Origin: a virus
Direction: 5' to 3' (one strand)
Virus record (IMG/VR): IMGVR_UViG_3300044491_001634
Coordinates: 1 to 20,525 of that record
Length of the DNA stretch: 20,525 nucleotides
The notes beneath the pieces are model-generated. The model did no database searches and was not told the DNA's origin. It worked only from the letters and a program-made list of their open reading frames with translations. The number at the start of each line of letters is the position of its first letter. Position 1 is the first letter of the stretch. The translations under genes and the position numbers were made by a program. This document shows positions 11,891 to 20,484 of this stretch, in pieces.

Positions 11891-14038
11891 ATGCCCGATT
11901 TAATATATAACGTCAAGTTTGAGATTGACCAAGCATCCGCAGAAAAAGTCGGGCAAATCGTTGATACTTCTAATGCTCAAGACATTAAGGTATTACAAAA
12001 AGAAGTAGAGCGTCTCAGTCAGACCCTAAAAGAAAATGCGGTAGAAAACGGCAAGGTTAAGAAGTCCGTTAAAGAAAAAATATTAGCCTACAAAGAAGAG
12101 GTAGCAAGCCTCAAACTACTTGATACTAAGATAAACAAGTCTATACAAGTGTATGGCGAGTTTAGCAATGAGACTAAGGAACTTGTTAATGATTTAAGGA
12201 TGCAGTCAGAGGTAGTAGATAGCTCTGGTCAAGAGTTGTTGGATTACGCTGAAACAACAGACCGTACTACAGCTGAAATAGTAGCTCTTACCAATGCCGT
12301 AAGTACAGGTAACAGGGCGATGGTTTCTGGAGAGAAAAGAGCTAGAGAAATGACTCGTGCGCAACAGATGATGGGCGGACAACTCGGTACAACAAACAAA
12401 ACGTTTGCAGCTGGTAATCAAGCGGTATTCTCGTTCAGTGACTTGATTCAGGATTCTACGCAATTTAGTTATGGGTTTGCGTCAGGTATGCGAGCCATAG
12501 GTAACAACATTGGCTTTACCGCAGAGCTTTTAGCTGTTGTGAGCGCTCAAGCTAAGCAAGCTGGGGTTAGTTTACGAACTTCTTTACTATCTTCATTAAG
12601 AGGTGTAAACGGAGTTGTTCTTGGTTTAAATGTTGCTGTTACGCTTTTTACCATAGGCTTGCAATCTATACAGAAAAGGAGTCGTGATGCAAAAGAAGAA
12701 GTTCAATCTTTTAGCAATACAGTATCTGATTTAACTGAAAATATACTTTCTTTAAACAACATAAACGATTTAAACACTAGGTCTTTATTAAGCTCAATTT
12801 CGGCTCAAAATCAATTAGCCACTAGATTTGAAGAATATGTAAATTTATTAAAATCAAGAGGATTTAATGAGTTAGCTGAAACGTACAGTAAACAGGCGGA
12901 AGAGTTAAGAAAACAAGCTGATATAGAATCAGACAGAAGACAAGAGTTAATAAGAATACTACAAGTACAAAGCGGTTTAACAGAGCAAACCATAAAAAAT
13001 AGACTAGCTAACATAGACTTGAACGAGTCAAGAATAGAGTCTCTTGAAATACAAGAAAAGTCTCTTGAGTTATTTTTAAGACAGGATGGCGCAGCTGGTA
13101 TATTAGGCGGAACACTTGATAGACTATTAGAGGTTCAAAGAGGCATTGTAAGAGTAGAAAGAGCAAATTTAAGGTCTAAGTTAGATACTGGCTTAATAAC
13201 TCAGCGTGAATTTGATTTACAAACGCAAATATTAGACCAAAGATTATTACAATTAAAGATAGAAGAAGACATAGCTAAAGCAAGAGCTGAGCAAGAAATT
13301 TTTGGTGAAACTGAAGCGGATAGGGTTTTTGATGAATTTCAGGCAACAATGAAAAGAAGAGTTACCGCTGTTGACCCGTCTGGCTTTTTACCTGATTTAG
13401 ATTTTACCATAGATGTTCCTGCATTAGATATAATAGGAGAAGAAGAATTACTTAAATCACAGGCAAAAGAGCAACAAGACGCTATTAATCAGGTAATGAA
13501 AGATGGTGTTGAGCAAAGAGTTAAACTACAAAATGACGAAGTAAATGCTAAAAAAGAATTATTAAAACTAGACGAAAAAAATAACTCCAACTCATTAAAG
13601 GCTATTGCTCAAACCGCAGCCAGTGTTATTCCTTCTTTATTTGAAGACCAAAAAGCATCAGCTATTGCTAGCGCCTTAGTTAATGCTGGCTCCGCCATTG
13701 TTCGTCAGTATGCCGACCTTCCATTAGCGGCAGCTATACCAGCCTCTATAGCTACTGCTGCGGCTACCAAAAAACAAATAGACGAAATTAAAAAGACAAA
13801 ATTTGGTGATAGAGGTAATGTAAGCGCAGGAGGTGGAGGTGGTAGTACAAGTGCAATATCACCAATATCATCAGCGTCAGGAGCTTCTCAACCAACACAA
13901 AGCATTAGCTTTTTACCTAACGCAGCTACATCAGGTCAAGCGCCCCCAACCGTTGACGTTAAAATAGACCGAGCAGGCTTAGCTGTAGCCGTAAACAAAG
14001 GAAACAGGGAGCTTGCCAACAAACAAGTGAGGGTATAA
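11891..14038 (+). CDS. Tape measure protein
   Basis: 715 aa, the second-longest gene in the window, right after the frameshifted chaperone. N-terminal coiled coil (about 30-75: VLQKEVERLSQTLKENAVEN), Gly/Ala-rich hydrophobic segments around 190-260 (FASGMRAIGNNIGFTAELLA and GVNGVVLGLNVAVTLFTIGL) as in tape measures that insert into the host membrane, a long helical middle (290-470), a second Ala-rich hydrophobic stretch near 570-625, and a low-complexity Gly/Ser tail from about 640. At about 1.5 angstrom per residue the tail would be near 105-110 nm (rule of thumb). From about 12560 to 13580 arginine is almost always AGA and the DNA is more A/T-rich than the ends, suggesting an exchanged segment. 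Confidence 0.85.
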   Translation: MPDLIYNVKFEIDQASAEKVGQIVDTSNAQDIKVLQKEVERLSQTLKENAVENGKVKKSVKEKILAYKEEVASLKLLDTKINKSIQVYGEFSNETKELVNDLRMQSEVVDSSGQELLDYAETTDRTTAEIVALTNAVSTGNRAMVSGEKRAREMTRAQQMMGGQLGTTNKTFAAGNQAVFSFSDLIQDSTQFSYGFASGMRAIGNNIGFTAELLAVVSAQAKQAGVSLRTSLLSSLRGVNGVVLGLNVAVTLFTIGLQSIQKRSRDAKEEVQSFSNTVSDLTENILSLNNINDLNTRSLLSSISAQNQLATRFEEYVNLLKSRGFNELAETYSKQAEELRKQADIESDRRQELIRILQVQSGLTEQTIKNRLANIDLNESRIESLEIQEKSLELFLRQDGAAGILGGTLDRLLEVQRGIVRVERANLRSKLDTGLITQREFDLQTQILDQRLLQLKIEEDIAKARAEQEIFGETEADRVFDEFQATMKRRVTAVDPSGFLPDLDFTIDVPALDIIGEEELLKSQAKEQQDAINQVMKDGVEQRVKLQNDEVNAKKELLKLDEKNNSNSLKAIAQTAASVIPSLFEDQKASAIASALVNAGSAIVRQYADLPLAAAIPASIATAAATKKQIDEIKKTKFGDRGNVSAGGGGGSTSAISPISSASGASQPTQSISFLPNAATSGQAPPTVDVKIDRAGLAVAVNKGNRELANKQVRV

Positions 14039-14041
14039 CGC

Positions 14042-15304
14042 ATGGCAACCCTAACGGTAAACACAGGAAACGTAGCTAGACAGTTCGGTACGTTCTCTTC
14101 TCAAATAAGCATGACGCATACCAGTGACGTGACTACCACCATGAAAATGGGTAAGATGCCAACCATTTCTCAGGACTTTGACGTGCAAGAAGAGGTGAGC
14201 GACATTACTGAGTTCCGCACGAACCTATCAGAAGTGTCTTTAGAGGTGTTTGACGAACTAGGCAATGGAGATAGTTTTTTTACGTACATAGAAGCTCTTG
14301 GGTTAGGTGACACCATACAAGTACAAGTAACCACCCCATCAGGAACTGACTACTTCATTACGACCAAAGCGTCTTGCGAATACGATTGGTTCTCTCGAAA
14401 GATAAGCATAAAGGCTCAGGCTGCTTTAAGATACGATGTAGAAGTCACCAATTACGATATTTCTAGCTACGAGACAAGCGGAGAAACAAACGCAGATGAC
14501 GGTCTAATCGTTTCAACGGATGTAATTACTGCGTTCTTAGAAGCGCAAGGGTCAGCTCCAACCATAAAGATACTAGGTCATTTTTCTAGCGTTACTAAGT
14601 CTGATATTACCAGCATACCAAGCCCGACCACTACTCGATACTTAATCTTTGATAGCCAGTACGTTGATACGTATGCTGAAGGGCAAGACGTTGTTCTGAA
14701 GTTATCTATCGTTGAAGGCGCTGTTGTAGGAGCCATGATGGGTTATTCTTTTTATGTACGCAGAAACTTTGCTAGTACATCCAATTCTGATTACTATGCG
14801 CAAATAGGTTCGTCAGACCTGAAGTCTTTTGGTGTATCGTTCAATGATAGGCACGTAAGAAACTTTGATAGTGTCTTTGCTATTCAAGACAACATAGATG
14901 GCGCTCAAATAAGTACGTCTGAGACTGAAGAGATAGATGCTACAGGCGCACAAGACATATCCATTAACTACTTTGTTCCTGATATGCACACCGTATTTTT
15001 TGATACTACGGAGTCGCCTCAAAAGTGGGAGTTAGCAACGACAGGGGCTAGTGCCTTGTCTCAATCCGATATGGACGATATATCCGATGACGCTCGTGAC
15101 TCCTACAAAAAGAGCTTGGGTATCACGTCTTCGTATTCTGTTGACTTTGAGATATTTGGCATTAGCACGCTAAAGCCCTATCAATTCATTCAGTTTGATT
15201 CTGATATACACCCTACTATTAACAGTAAAAAAGTACGCCCATCCTATTTGGAGTATGACCTAGAGTCCGACACTATCAAGGGCGAAGGGTATATTATTGG
15301 CTAA
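14042..15304 (+). CDS. Distal tail / tail tip protein, putative
   Basis: 420 aa, beta-rich, first gene after the tape measure where distal tail proteins or baseplate-hub proteins lie. It starts MATLTVNTGNVARQFGTFSS and ends KPYQFIQFDSDIHPTINSKK...LEYDLESDTIKGEGYIIG; that ending, a strand-rich segment placing a ligand- or ring-contact loop near the C-terminus, is like tail hub proteins, but I do not recognise a named family. A repeated Ser/Asp-rich centre (DMDDISDDARDSYKKSLGIT) is helical. Four nt separate it from the tape measure gene, and its end overlaps the next gene by 8 nt. Confidence 0.55.
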   Translation: MATLTVNTGNVARQFGTFSSQISMTHTSDVTTTMKMGKMPTISQDFDVQEEVSDITEFRTNLSEVSLEVFDELGNGDSFFTYIEALGLGDTIQVQVTTPSGTDYFITTKASCEYDWFSRKISIKAQAALRYDVEVTNYDISSYETSGETNADDGLIVSTDVITAFLEAQGSAPTIKILGHFSSVTKSDITSIPSPTTTRYLIFDSQYVDTYAEGQDVVLKLSIVEGAVVGAMMGYSFYVRRNFASTSNSDYYAQIGSSDLKSFGVSFNDRHVRNFDSVFAIQDNIDGAQISTSETEEIDATGAQDISINYFVPDMHTVFFDTTESPQKWELATTGASALSQSDMDDISDDARDSYKKSLGITSSYSVDFEIFGISTLKPYQFIQFDSDIHPTINSKKVRPSYLEYDLESDTIKGEGYIIG

Positions 15305-15809
15305 GTTAACCGACATAGTAGTCATCACCGATTCGGGTGGTACACAAACGCTAACCATCCAAAATTACACGGAGAGCGACGAACTCCAGTATTGGGGGTC
15401 AACCTTCGATGAAGCAATAGATGGGACGTTACGGAGCAACGTCAGAGGTATAAGGCGCAAAGCCGAACTTTCTTATCAGCTGTGTACGACTCCAGATGTA
15501 TATCGCTCGGTGTGTAACAACATAGCCACCGACCTAATCAATGGTGCAGAGTTCATATATATCGGTATTGATACTGATAATGTATTTCGTGTAGTTTTAG
15601 ACGATGGATTCGAACATAGAGTTCAATACGCTAATCAGCATGGTCTGTTTATTCCCAAGCTAGTATTTAGAAGCACTGAGGGTGACGTGGACATTATAAT
15701 AGACTTTGAAGATTGGCGGTTCATTACCGAGTCCGTCACCGAAGCCAGAGACTATAGGCTCATAACAGAATCAGTAACCGTACAATTAGATTATGGCTCT
15801 ATCATCTAA
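15297..15809 (+). CDS. Tail tip-associated protein A (tandem paralog)
   Basis: 170 aa from TTG 15297, overlapping the previous stop by 8 nt. It carries WGSTFDEAIDGTLRSNVRGI (residues 33-52), nearly identical to a segment of the next gene, and a shared order of strands (FRVVLDD... then HRVQYANQHG). The C-terminus holds a small internal repeat: RFITESVTEARDY followed by RLITESVTVQLDY. The function is not recognised; the place between distal tail and fibre genes suggests a tail-tip ring or fibre-attachment protein. No alternative ATG is found before the conserved region. Confidence 0.6.
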   Translation: MAKLTDIVVITDSGGTQTLTIQNYTESDELQYWGSTFDEAIDGTLRSNVRGIRRKAELSYQLCTTPDVYRSVCNNIATDLINGAEFIYIGIDTDNVFRVVLDDGFEHRVQYANQHGLFIPKLVFRSTEGDVDIIIDFEDWRFITESVTEARDYRLITESVTVQLDYGSII

Positions 15810-16284
15810 AATTACTAATATCTATATACGACAGAAGGATTATGATACAGCTAACGATTGGAAGTATGAGTTTATCATAAACAGCGCTGTATCGGAACTT
15901 GGTCAGGTTAATTACGGCTCAGCCTTTGATGAGGCTATAGATGGTAGCTTGAGGCATAATCTGCGTGGATTTAGAATTACCGTTAACCTAGATTGGGGTA
16001 AACTTCTTGACTCTACCGCAAAAAGAACTTTATTTGGTGGTAGTCAAACGTCTAGTACCATAGGGGCGCTCCTTACAGACTTAGTAGATGCTCTCGTTAC
16101 AGACGGTGATAGCTACATAGAAGTATCTTTTGACGATACTAACTGGGTTAAGGTAGTGCCTGACGCTGCAACGTACAGAACCGCATATACCAACCAAATA
16201 GGCAGAGGTTCATCTAGTATAACTCTTATAGGGCAGGAAATATTAACCAGTATTCCAGCGTATCTGGAAGCACCTAGCGTATAA
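15793..16284 (+). CDS. Tail tip-associated protein B (tandem paralog)
   Basis: 163 aa, ATG 15793, overlapping gene A by 17 nt. YGSAFDEAIDGSLRHNLRGF aligns with the matching block of gene A, followed in both by a beta-rich section (TVNLDWG), and later by AATYRTAYTNQIG which matches A's HRVQYANQHG. The two genes clearly arose by tandem duplication and then diverged. They may form a hetero-oligomer at the tail tip. No named family is recognised. Ends 5 nt before the fibre gene. Confidence 0.6.
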   Translation: MALSSKITNIYIRQKDYDTANDWKYEFIINSAVSELGQVNYGSAFDEAIDGSLRHNLRGFRITVNLDWGKLLDSTAKRTLFGGSQTSSTIGALLTDLVDALVTDGDSYIEVSFDDTNWVKVVPDAATYRTAYTNQIGRGSSSITLIGQEILTSIPAYLEAPSV

Positions 16285-16289
16285 CGTAT

Positions 16290-19200
16290 ATGGCAACGGA
16301 AGTAAAACGCAGACGTGGCACAACCGTAGAACACAGCACGTTTACTGGCGCTGTAGCGGAACTTACGGTTGACTTAACCAAAGATACCGTAGTCGTTCAT
16401 GACGGAGCTACACAGGGTGGGTTTCCATTGTTGCGTGAAGACTTTAGTAATGTACCGACCACTGCTCCGTTTACGCACATTACCCTAGACACCGCCATCT
16501 TTGATACTACGTATACAGAGACAGGTAGCGAGGCGCAGGGAACCTTGTATTGGAACTCAGATGAAGAAACGTTGAGTCTCGTTACTAATGGCGAAAGCAT
16601 AGAACTAGGTCAAAAAGTAGAGATACACGTTAAGAACCAAACAGGCGCTCAGATAGACAAAGGTGAGGTGGTCTACGCTTCAGGAACTGTTGGCGCTAGT
16701 GGTCGTATTCTTGTAACGAAAATGATAGCGGATGGAACCGTTGCTGCTAAGCGTGTATTAGGTGTCGCTGCTGAAAACATAGCCAATGGCGCTGATGGTA
16801 AGGTTATTAAGTTTGGTAAGTTACGCCAAATAAATACAAGCACGTTTAGTGATGGAGATATACTTTGGGTTTCTACTACGGTAGCTGGAGCGTTTCAGAA
16901 CACAGAACCATCTCAATCCGCTGGAGACATAGCCTTACCTATAGCTTATGTCGTGTACAGCAGTGCTAGTGTCGGTGAAATCTTTATTAGGGTTACACCC
17001 ATTGATGAGAATGAATATCAAGACTATGACGCTGGTCTACAAGACATAGCTGGACTCACTCCAACGGATAGCAATATCATTGTAGGAGACGGAACGAATT
17101 GGGTAGCTGAGTCGGGAGACACCGCACGAGCCAGTTTAGGTCTTACGATTGGAACGCACGTACAAGCGTGGGATGCTCAGTTAGATGACATAGCTGGTCT
17201 AACACCTACAGACGGAAACTTCATTGTTGGTAATGGAACTAACTTTGTAGCGGAGTCAGGTAACACCGCAAGAACAAGTTTGGGGTTAGGTACGAGTGAT
17301 GATGTTCAATTTGATGACCTTACACTGACTGGTGTTTTACGAACCAACGAAATAGACACGCAATCTGATTTGGTATGGAACACATCCACAGAAGTTTGGA
17401 ATACGTCTGATTATTACATTTCAGGAGCCTTAAATATAGCAGGTAGCGTTTATATAACTGATGATTTAAATGTAGCAGAATCATTGACGGTGGGTACTAC
17501 GCTAGACGTAACAGGTAACACCACCATTTCAGGCACGTTAGACGCTCCGACACTGAACACTGGTCAAGGCGACAATGAGTTGTATGCAATGAACCAAAAC
17601 GTTCAAACTAGCGACAGTGTAACGTTTGGGGCGCTAACAGTAAGTGGAGCTACAATCCTTAGCTCAACACTACAGGTGGATGGAACGGTAACCGTTAATG
17701 ACGATATAGAAACAGCTGATTTTAGTTCTTGGTTTACTACTACACCAAGTGGCTTCCAAATATCTCAGGCAGGTGTTGGTGACTTTAGAACATTGTATAT
17801 AGATGAGTTAGTAGCTAAAGCATTTACGGCAGACGTGGCGCAAGCGTTAGCAGGGTCTGACATACTAACGAAGTCAGTTGCTAAGTTAAACGCATCATTT
17901 GTAGTTCCTAGTGTTGGCGCATCTGTAAGCATCACAGTGGAAGACCTAGAAGGATTAAGCGGTTTTCAAGTATTTGAGGCTGGTGACCATGTAAGGGCTA
18001 GAGTCGTTGATTCAACTAGCGGACTTGCTATATTCGATGTATACGGAACTGTATCTAATTACGCTAGTGTTGCAGGCGGTACACAAACTTGGGATTATAC
18101 CATAACGTATGCAGGCGCATCAAATGGAGCTGTAGGAAAAACGGTAAACAAAGGCAACATACTATTAGACTATGGAACTTCAGGTAGCTACTATATTGAA
18201 AGGACTGTACTTGATAGAAGTGGTACAACAGATTTTACCAAAGTTCCATATAACAGAATCGTACAATGGACTAACACAGTAAGTGGTTCACCTAATCCAT
18301 TAGATAATGATACGGTCATAACGGTAATCACGCAAAGTGGTAACCTTGCTAACTTAACTAGCACGTATTCCAATGTAAGTGGGTTTGGATTCTTTGGGGA
18401 AAATACATTTCTTACTGGCGCTTTATTAGTGGGTGACCTGTCTAAGGCTAGTAACTATTTAGAGTACAATGGGTCAGCTTTAAATATAGTGACAGGTACG
18501 TTCAATTTGGCTACACCTACGTTAGTTATAGATAGCACCAATAACAAAGTAGCACTAGGAACTTCAGCTAATTCAATCACTATAGATGGAACTGAAGTAG
18601 GATTTATTGCTGATGGTGCTGGTGAGTTTAAGGCGTATGCAGATGCTAATAACTACATTAGACTAGCTAATTCTGCACTAGATATAAAGGCAGAGTCCTT
18701 TAAATTAGAGACGAGTACAGTAGTTTTAAATAGTGCAGGTAATGGTAGATTAATAGTTGGAGCTGACGCTGACAATCAATTAGTCGGTGATGGAGTAGGA
18801 TTTTTTGTAACTGGAGATGGTAATTTTAGAGTTGGTACGATACAACAAGGGACGGATTCGTATATAAAATTTGATGGCTCTACTGTTAGTATTGTTACAA
18901 ACACCTTTGATTTAGCTACATCTACTTTAGTTGTAGACAGTGCTAATAATAAAATAGCATTAGGTGCTTCAGCTGATTCGATTACTATAGATGGAACTGA
19001 GGTTGGTTTTATAGCTGATGGAACTGGTGAATTTAAGGCTTTTCTAGATGCTAACAATTTTATTAGATTAGCAGATAGCTCACTAAACATAAAGTCTCAG
19101 CAATTCAACCTAGAAAGTTCTACGATTCAATTAGGTGATTCTATTGAATTAATTACATCAGAAATAACTACTACGTATGACTACTCAGGAAGCACATTGG

Positions 19201-19991
19201 TATTTAGCGGTCTATTTAATAATACGTATAATTATTTTGGGTATTTAGAAGACATTGATGATGTAAATCCAGATGGCTATGTGTTTAGGGTTGGGGACGC
19301 TACTAACTTCATGGAGTTAAACACGTCTAATAACATTGCCAAAATAAAGTTTGATACGTTTGATTTAACGTCTGGCAATCTTGGAATAAAATCGGAAGGA
19401 ACATCATTTCCATCAACTTCTATTAATGATAGCTCGACTTCTACCCCAAACACAAGTTTTCTATCAAATGTTGAAGTTGTTCCTATTGATGCCTCAGATA
19501 ATAACACTGTTAGATTTAAGTTTGATTATTCGGTAAACTTTTCTACTAGTTTTTCTACTAATTTTAAAATAAGAGTCGAGGGCAGATTAACTGGAACTAC
19601 TACGTGGCAAGATATTACGTTATACACTGACCTTGAATATATACAACACGCATACACCATAGTGACTCAGACTTTGGGAACTATAAATGTTGCAAATGAG
19701 AGCGGTCCTACTGAGGTATTTCTAAGAGCGACAGGAAGCGGTAGCAGTCAATACGCAGGAACAATAACTTTTTATTTATTTGTGTCCCCTGATAGTAATT
19801 TTGATGGATTTAGGTTGGCTTTAGACGAGGTAGGAGGTACTGCGTCTTCAGCAAACGCATCCAATATATCAGGAATATCTTATGATTCTAATTTAGAACT
19901 TAATCCTAATGGTGTTTTTATTAGACTATCAGACACATTGGTAAACTCAAACGGTAATATATTTCAAGACAGGGCATTATTAACATCATGA
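16290..19991 (+). CDS. Modular tail fibre / receptor-binding protein
   Basis: 1233 aa. N-terminal module MATEVKRRRGTTVEHSTFTG (1-20) up to VVVHDGATQGGFPLLRED is a widespread phage fibre head that attaches to the tail. Next comes a beta domain (about 105-240: VKNQTGAQIDKGEVVYASGT, GVAAENIANGADGKVIKFGK), two copies of the DIAGLTPTD...SLGL repeat, a beta-helix-like region (SLTVGTTLDVTGNTTISGTL), two copies of a 91-residue module, and a C-terminal beta sandwich (about 1060-1190) likely to bind the receptor. Towards the 3' end the DNA becomes more A/T-rich. There is no intramolecular chaperone motif that I recognise. Role: host recognition. Start ATG 16290 follows gene B by 5 nt. Confidence 0.8.
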   Translation: MATEVKRRRGTTVEHSTFTGAVAELTVDLTKDTVVVHDGATQGGFPLLREDFSNVPTTAPFTHITLDTAIFDTTYTETGSEAQGTLYWNSDEETLSLVTNGESIELGQKVEIHVKNQTGAQIDKGEVVYASGTVGASGRILVTKMIADGTVAAKRVLGVAAENIANGADGKVIKFGKLRQINTSTFSDGDILWVSTTVAGAFQNTEPSQSAGDIALPIAYVVYSSASVGEIFIRVTPIDENEYQDYDAGLQDIAGLTPTDSNIIVGDGTNWVAESGDTARASLGLTIGTHVQAWDAQLDDIAGLTPTDGNFIVGNGTNFVAESGNTARTSLGLGTSDDVQFDDLTLTGVLRTNEIDTQSDLVWNTSTEVWNTSDYYISGALNIAGSVYITDDLNVAESLTVGTTLDVTGNTTISGTLDAPTLNTGQGDNELYAMNQNVQTSDSVTFGALTVSGATILSSTLQVDGTVTVNDDIETADFSSWFTTTPSGFQISQAGVGDFRTLYIDELVAKAFTADVAQALAGSDILTKSVAKLNASFVVPSVGASVSITVEDLEGLSGFQVFEAGDHVRARVVDSTSGLAIFDVYGTVSNYASVAGGTQTWDYTITYAGASNGAVGKTVNKGNILLDYGTSGSYYIERTVLDRSGTTDFTKVPYNRIVQWTNTVSGSPNPLDNDTVITVITQSGNLANLTSTYSNVSGFGFFGENTFLTGALLVGDLSKASNYLEYNGSALNIVTGTFNLATPTLVIDSTNNKVALGTSANSITIDGTEVGFIADGAGEFKAYADANNYIRLANSALDIKAESFKLETSTVVLNSAGNGRLIVGADADNQLVGDGVGFFVTGDGNFRVGTIQQGTDSYIKFDGSTVSIVTNTFDLATSTLVVDSANNKIALGASADSITIDGTEVGFIADGTGEFKAFLDANNFIRLADSSLNIKSQQFNLESSTIQLGDSIELITSEITTTYDYSGSTLVFSGLFNNTYNYFGYLEDIDDVNPDGYVFRVGDATNFMELNTSNNIAKIKFDTFDLTSGNLGIKSEGTSFPSTSINDSSTSTPNTSFLSNVEVVPIDASDNNTVRFKFDYSVNFSTSFSTNFKIRVEGRLTGTTTWQDITLYTDLEYIQHAYTIVTQTLGTINVANESGPTEVFLRATGSGSSQYAGTITFYLFVSPDSNFDGFRLALDEVGGTASSANASNISGISYDSNLELNPNGVFIRLSDTLVNSNGNIFQDRALLTS
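17037..17288 (+). repeat. Two-copy 36-residue repeat in the fibre gene (144-nt period)
   Basis: LQDIAGLTPTDSNIIVGDGT...TARASLGL (17037-17144) recurs as LDDIAGLTPTDGNFIVGNGT...TARTSLGL (17181-17288), linked by TIGTHVQAWDAQ. This repeat is common in phage fibres as a trimerising beta stalk. Confidence 0.85.
18453..19130 (+). repeat. Two-copy 91-residue module in the fibre gene (405-nt period)
   Basis: Copy 1 (about 18453-18725) and copy 2 (about 18858-19130) share NSITIDGTEVGFIADG/DSITIDGTEVGFIADG, GEFKA, and [NS]Y[LI]..[NFD]GS..[NS]IVT.TF[ND]LAT.TLV[IV]DS blocks. The start and end of each module repeat a shorter beta unit, for example NYIRLANSALDIKAESFKLE and NFIRLADSSLNIKSQQFNLE, so the fibre shaft has nested repeats. 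Copy 2 uses more A/T at third positions than copy 1. Confidence 0.75.
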
Positions 19992-20122
19992 CAAACCTAG
20001 AATTACTCGAAGCAATACAGAACGACCTTAGAAAGCTCAATGTTAATTATGAGGCACACGCTCTCATCCAACAAATCATACAAAACTACAAAGTTCGTAT
20101 TGAAAACGACCAACAAAACTAA
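19988..20122 (+). CDS. Small helical protein after the fibre gene (44 aa)
   Basis: ATG 19988 overlaps the fibre stop (ATGA). The protein MTNLELLEAIQNDLRKLNVN continues YEAHALIQQIIQNYKVRIEN and is predicted all-helical, without known motif. Its size, charge and ATGA coupling suggest a real gene, perhaps a fibre-assembly helper, which is a common place for such genes. That role is inference. Confidence 0.55.
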   Translation: MTNLELLEAIQNDLRKLNVNYEAHALIQQIIQNYKVRIENDQQN

Positions 20123-20151
20123 TTACTTTGAAGCTCAAACTTAATTGACCT

Positions 20152-20484
20152 ATGGCAAAACTAGAAGTAACAACCATCGCATCTGGAGCAGCTACGTCTT
20201 CAGCAATAGATTTTCAACGGTCAGGTGACCAATTTGAAGTGGGTTCCCTGATTCTAGAAGGAACGTACACGAACACATCATTTGACATACAAGCAGAAAT
20301 TGATGGAACGTGGTTCGATATATACGACACGTTCGGCACTAAGTATTCGGTAACGGTAGCGGATGGTAAACATTCATTACCTGCTGATGTATTCAAAGAC
20401 GTGAACAAAGTAAGACTGAAAGGCGATAGCAACGAAGGCGCAGAACGTACTGCTAAGTTCTTACTAATTGATATACTAGATTGA
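20152..20484 (+). CDS. Small beta-rich structural protein (110 aa)
   Basis: MAKLEVTTIASGAATSSAID...ILEGTYTNTSFDIQAEIDGTWFDI...YSVTVADGKHSLPADVFKDVNKVRLK. Alternating strand pattern with a compact single-domain layout, similar in flavour to small phage capsid-decoration or tail-accessory proteins. No named family is recognised and no signal peptide is seen. It follows the 44-aa gene by 29 nt and is the last complete gene of the window. Confidence 0.6.
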   Translation: MAKLEVTTIASGAATSSAIDFQRSGDQFEVGSLILEGTYTNTSFDIQAEIDGTWFDIYDTFGTKYSVTVADGKHSLPADVFKDVNKVRLKGDSNEGAERTAKFLLIDILD

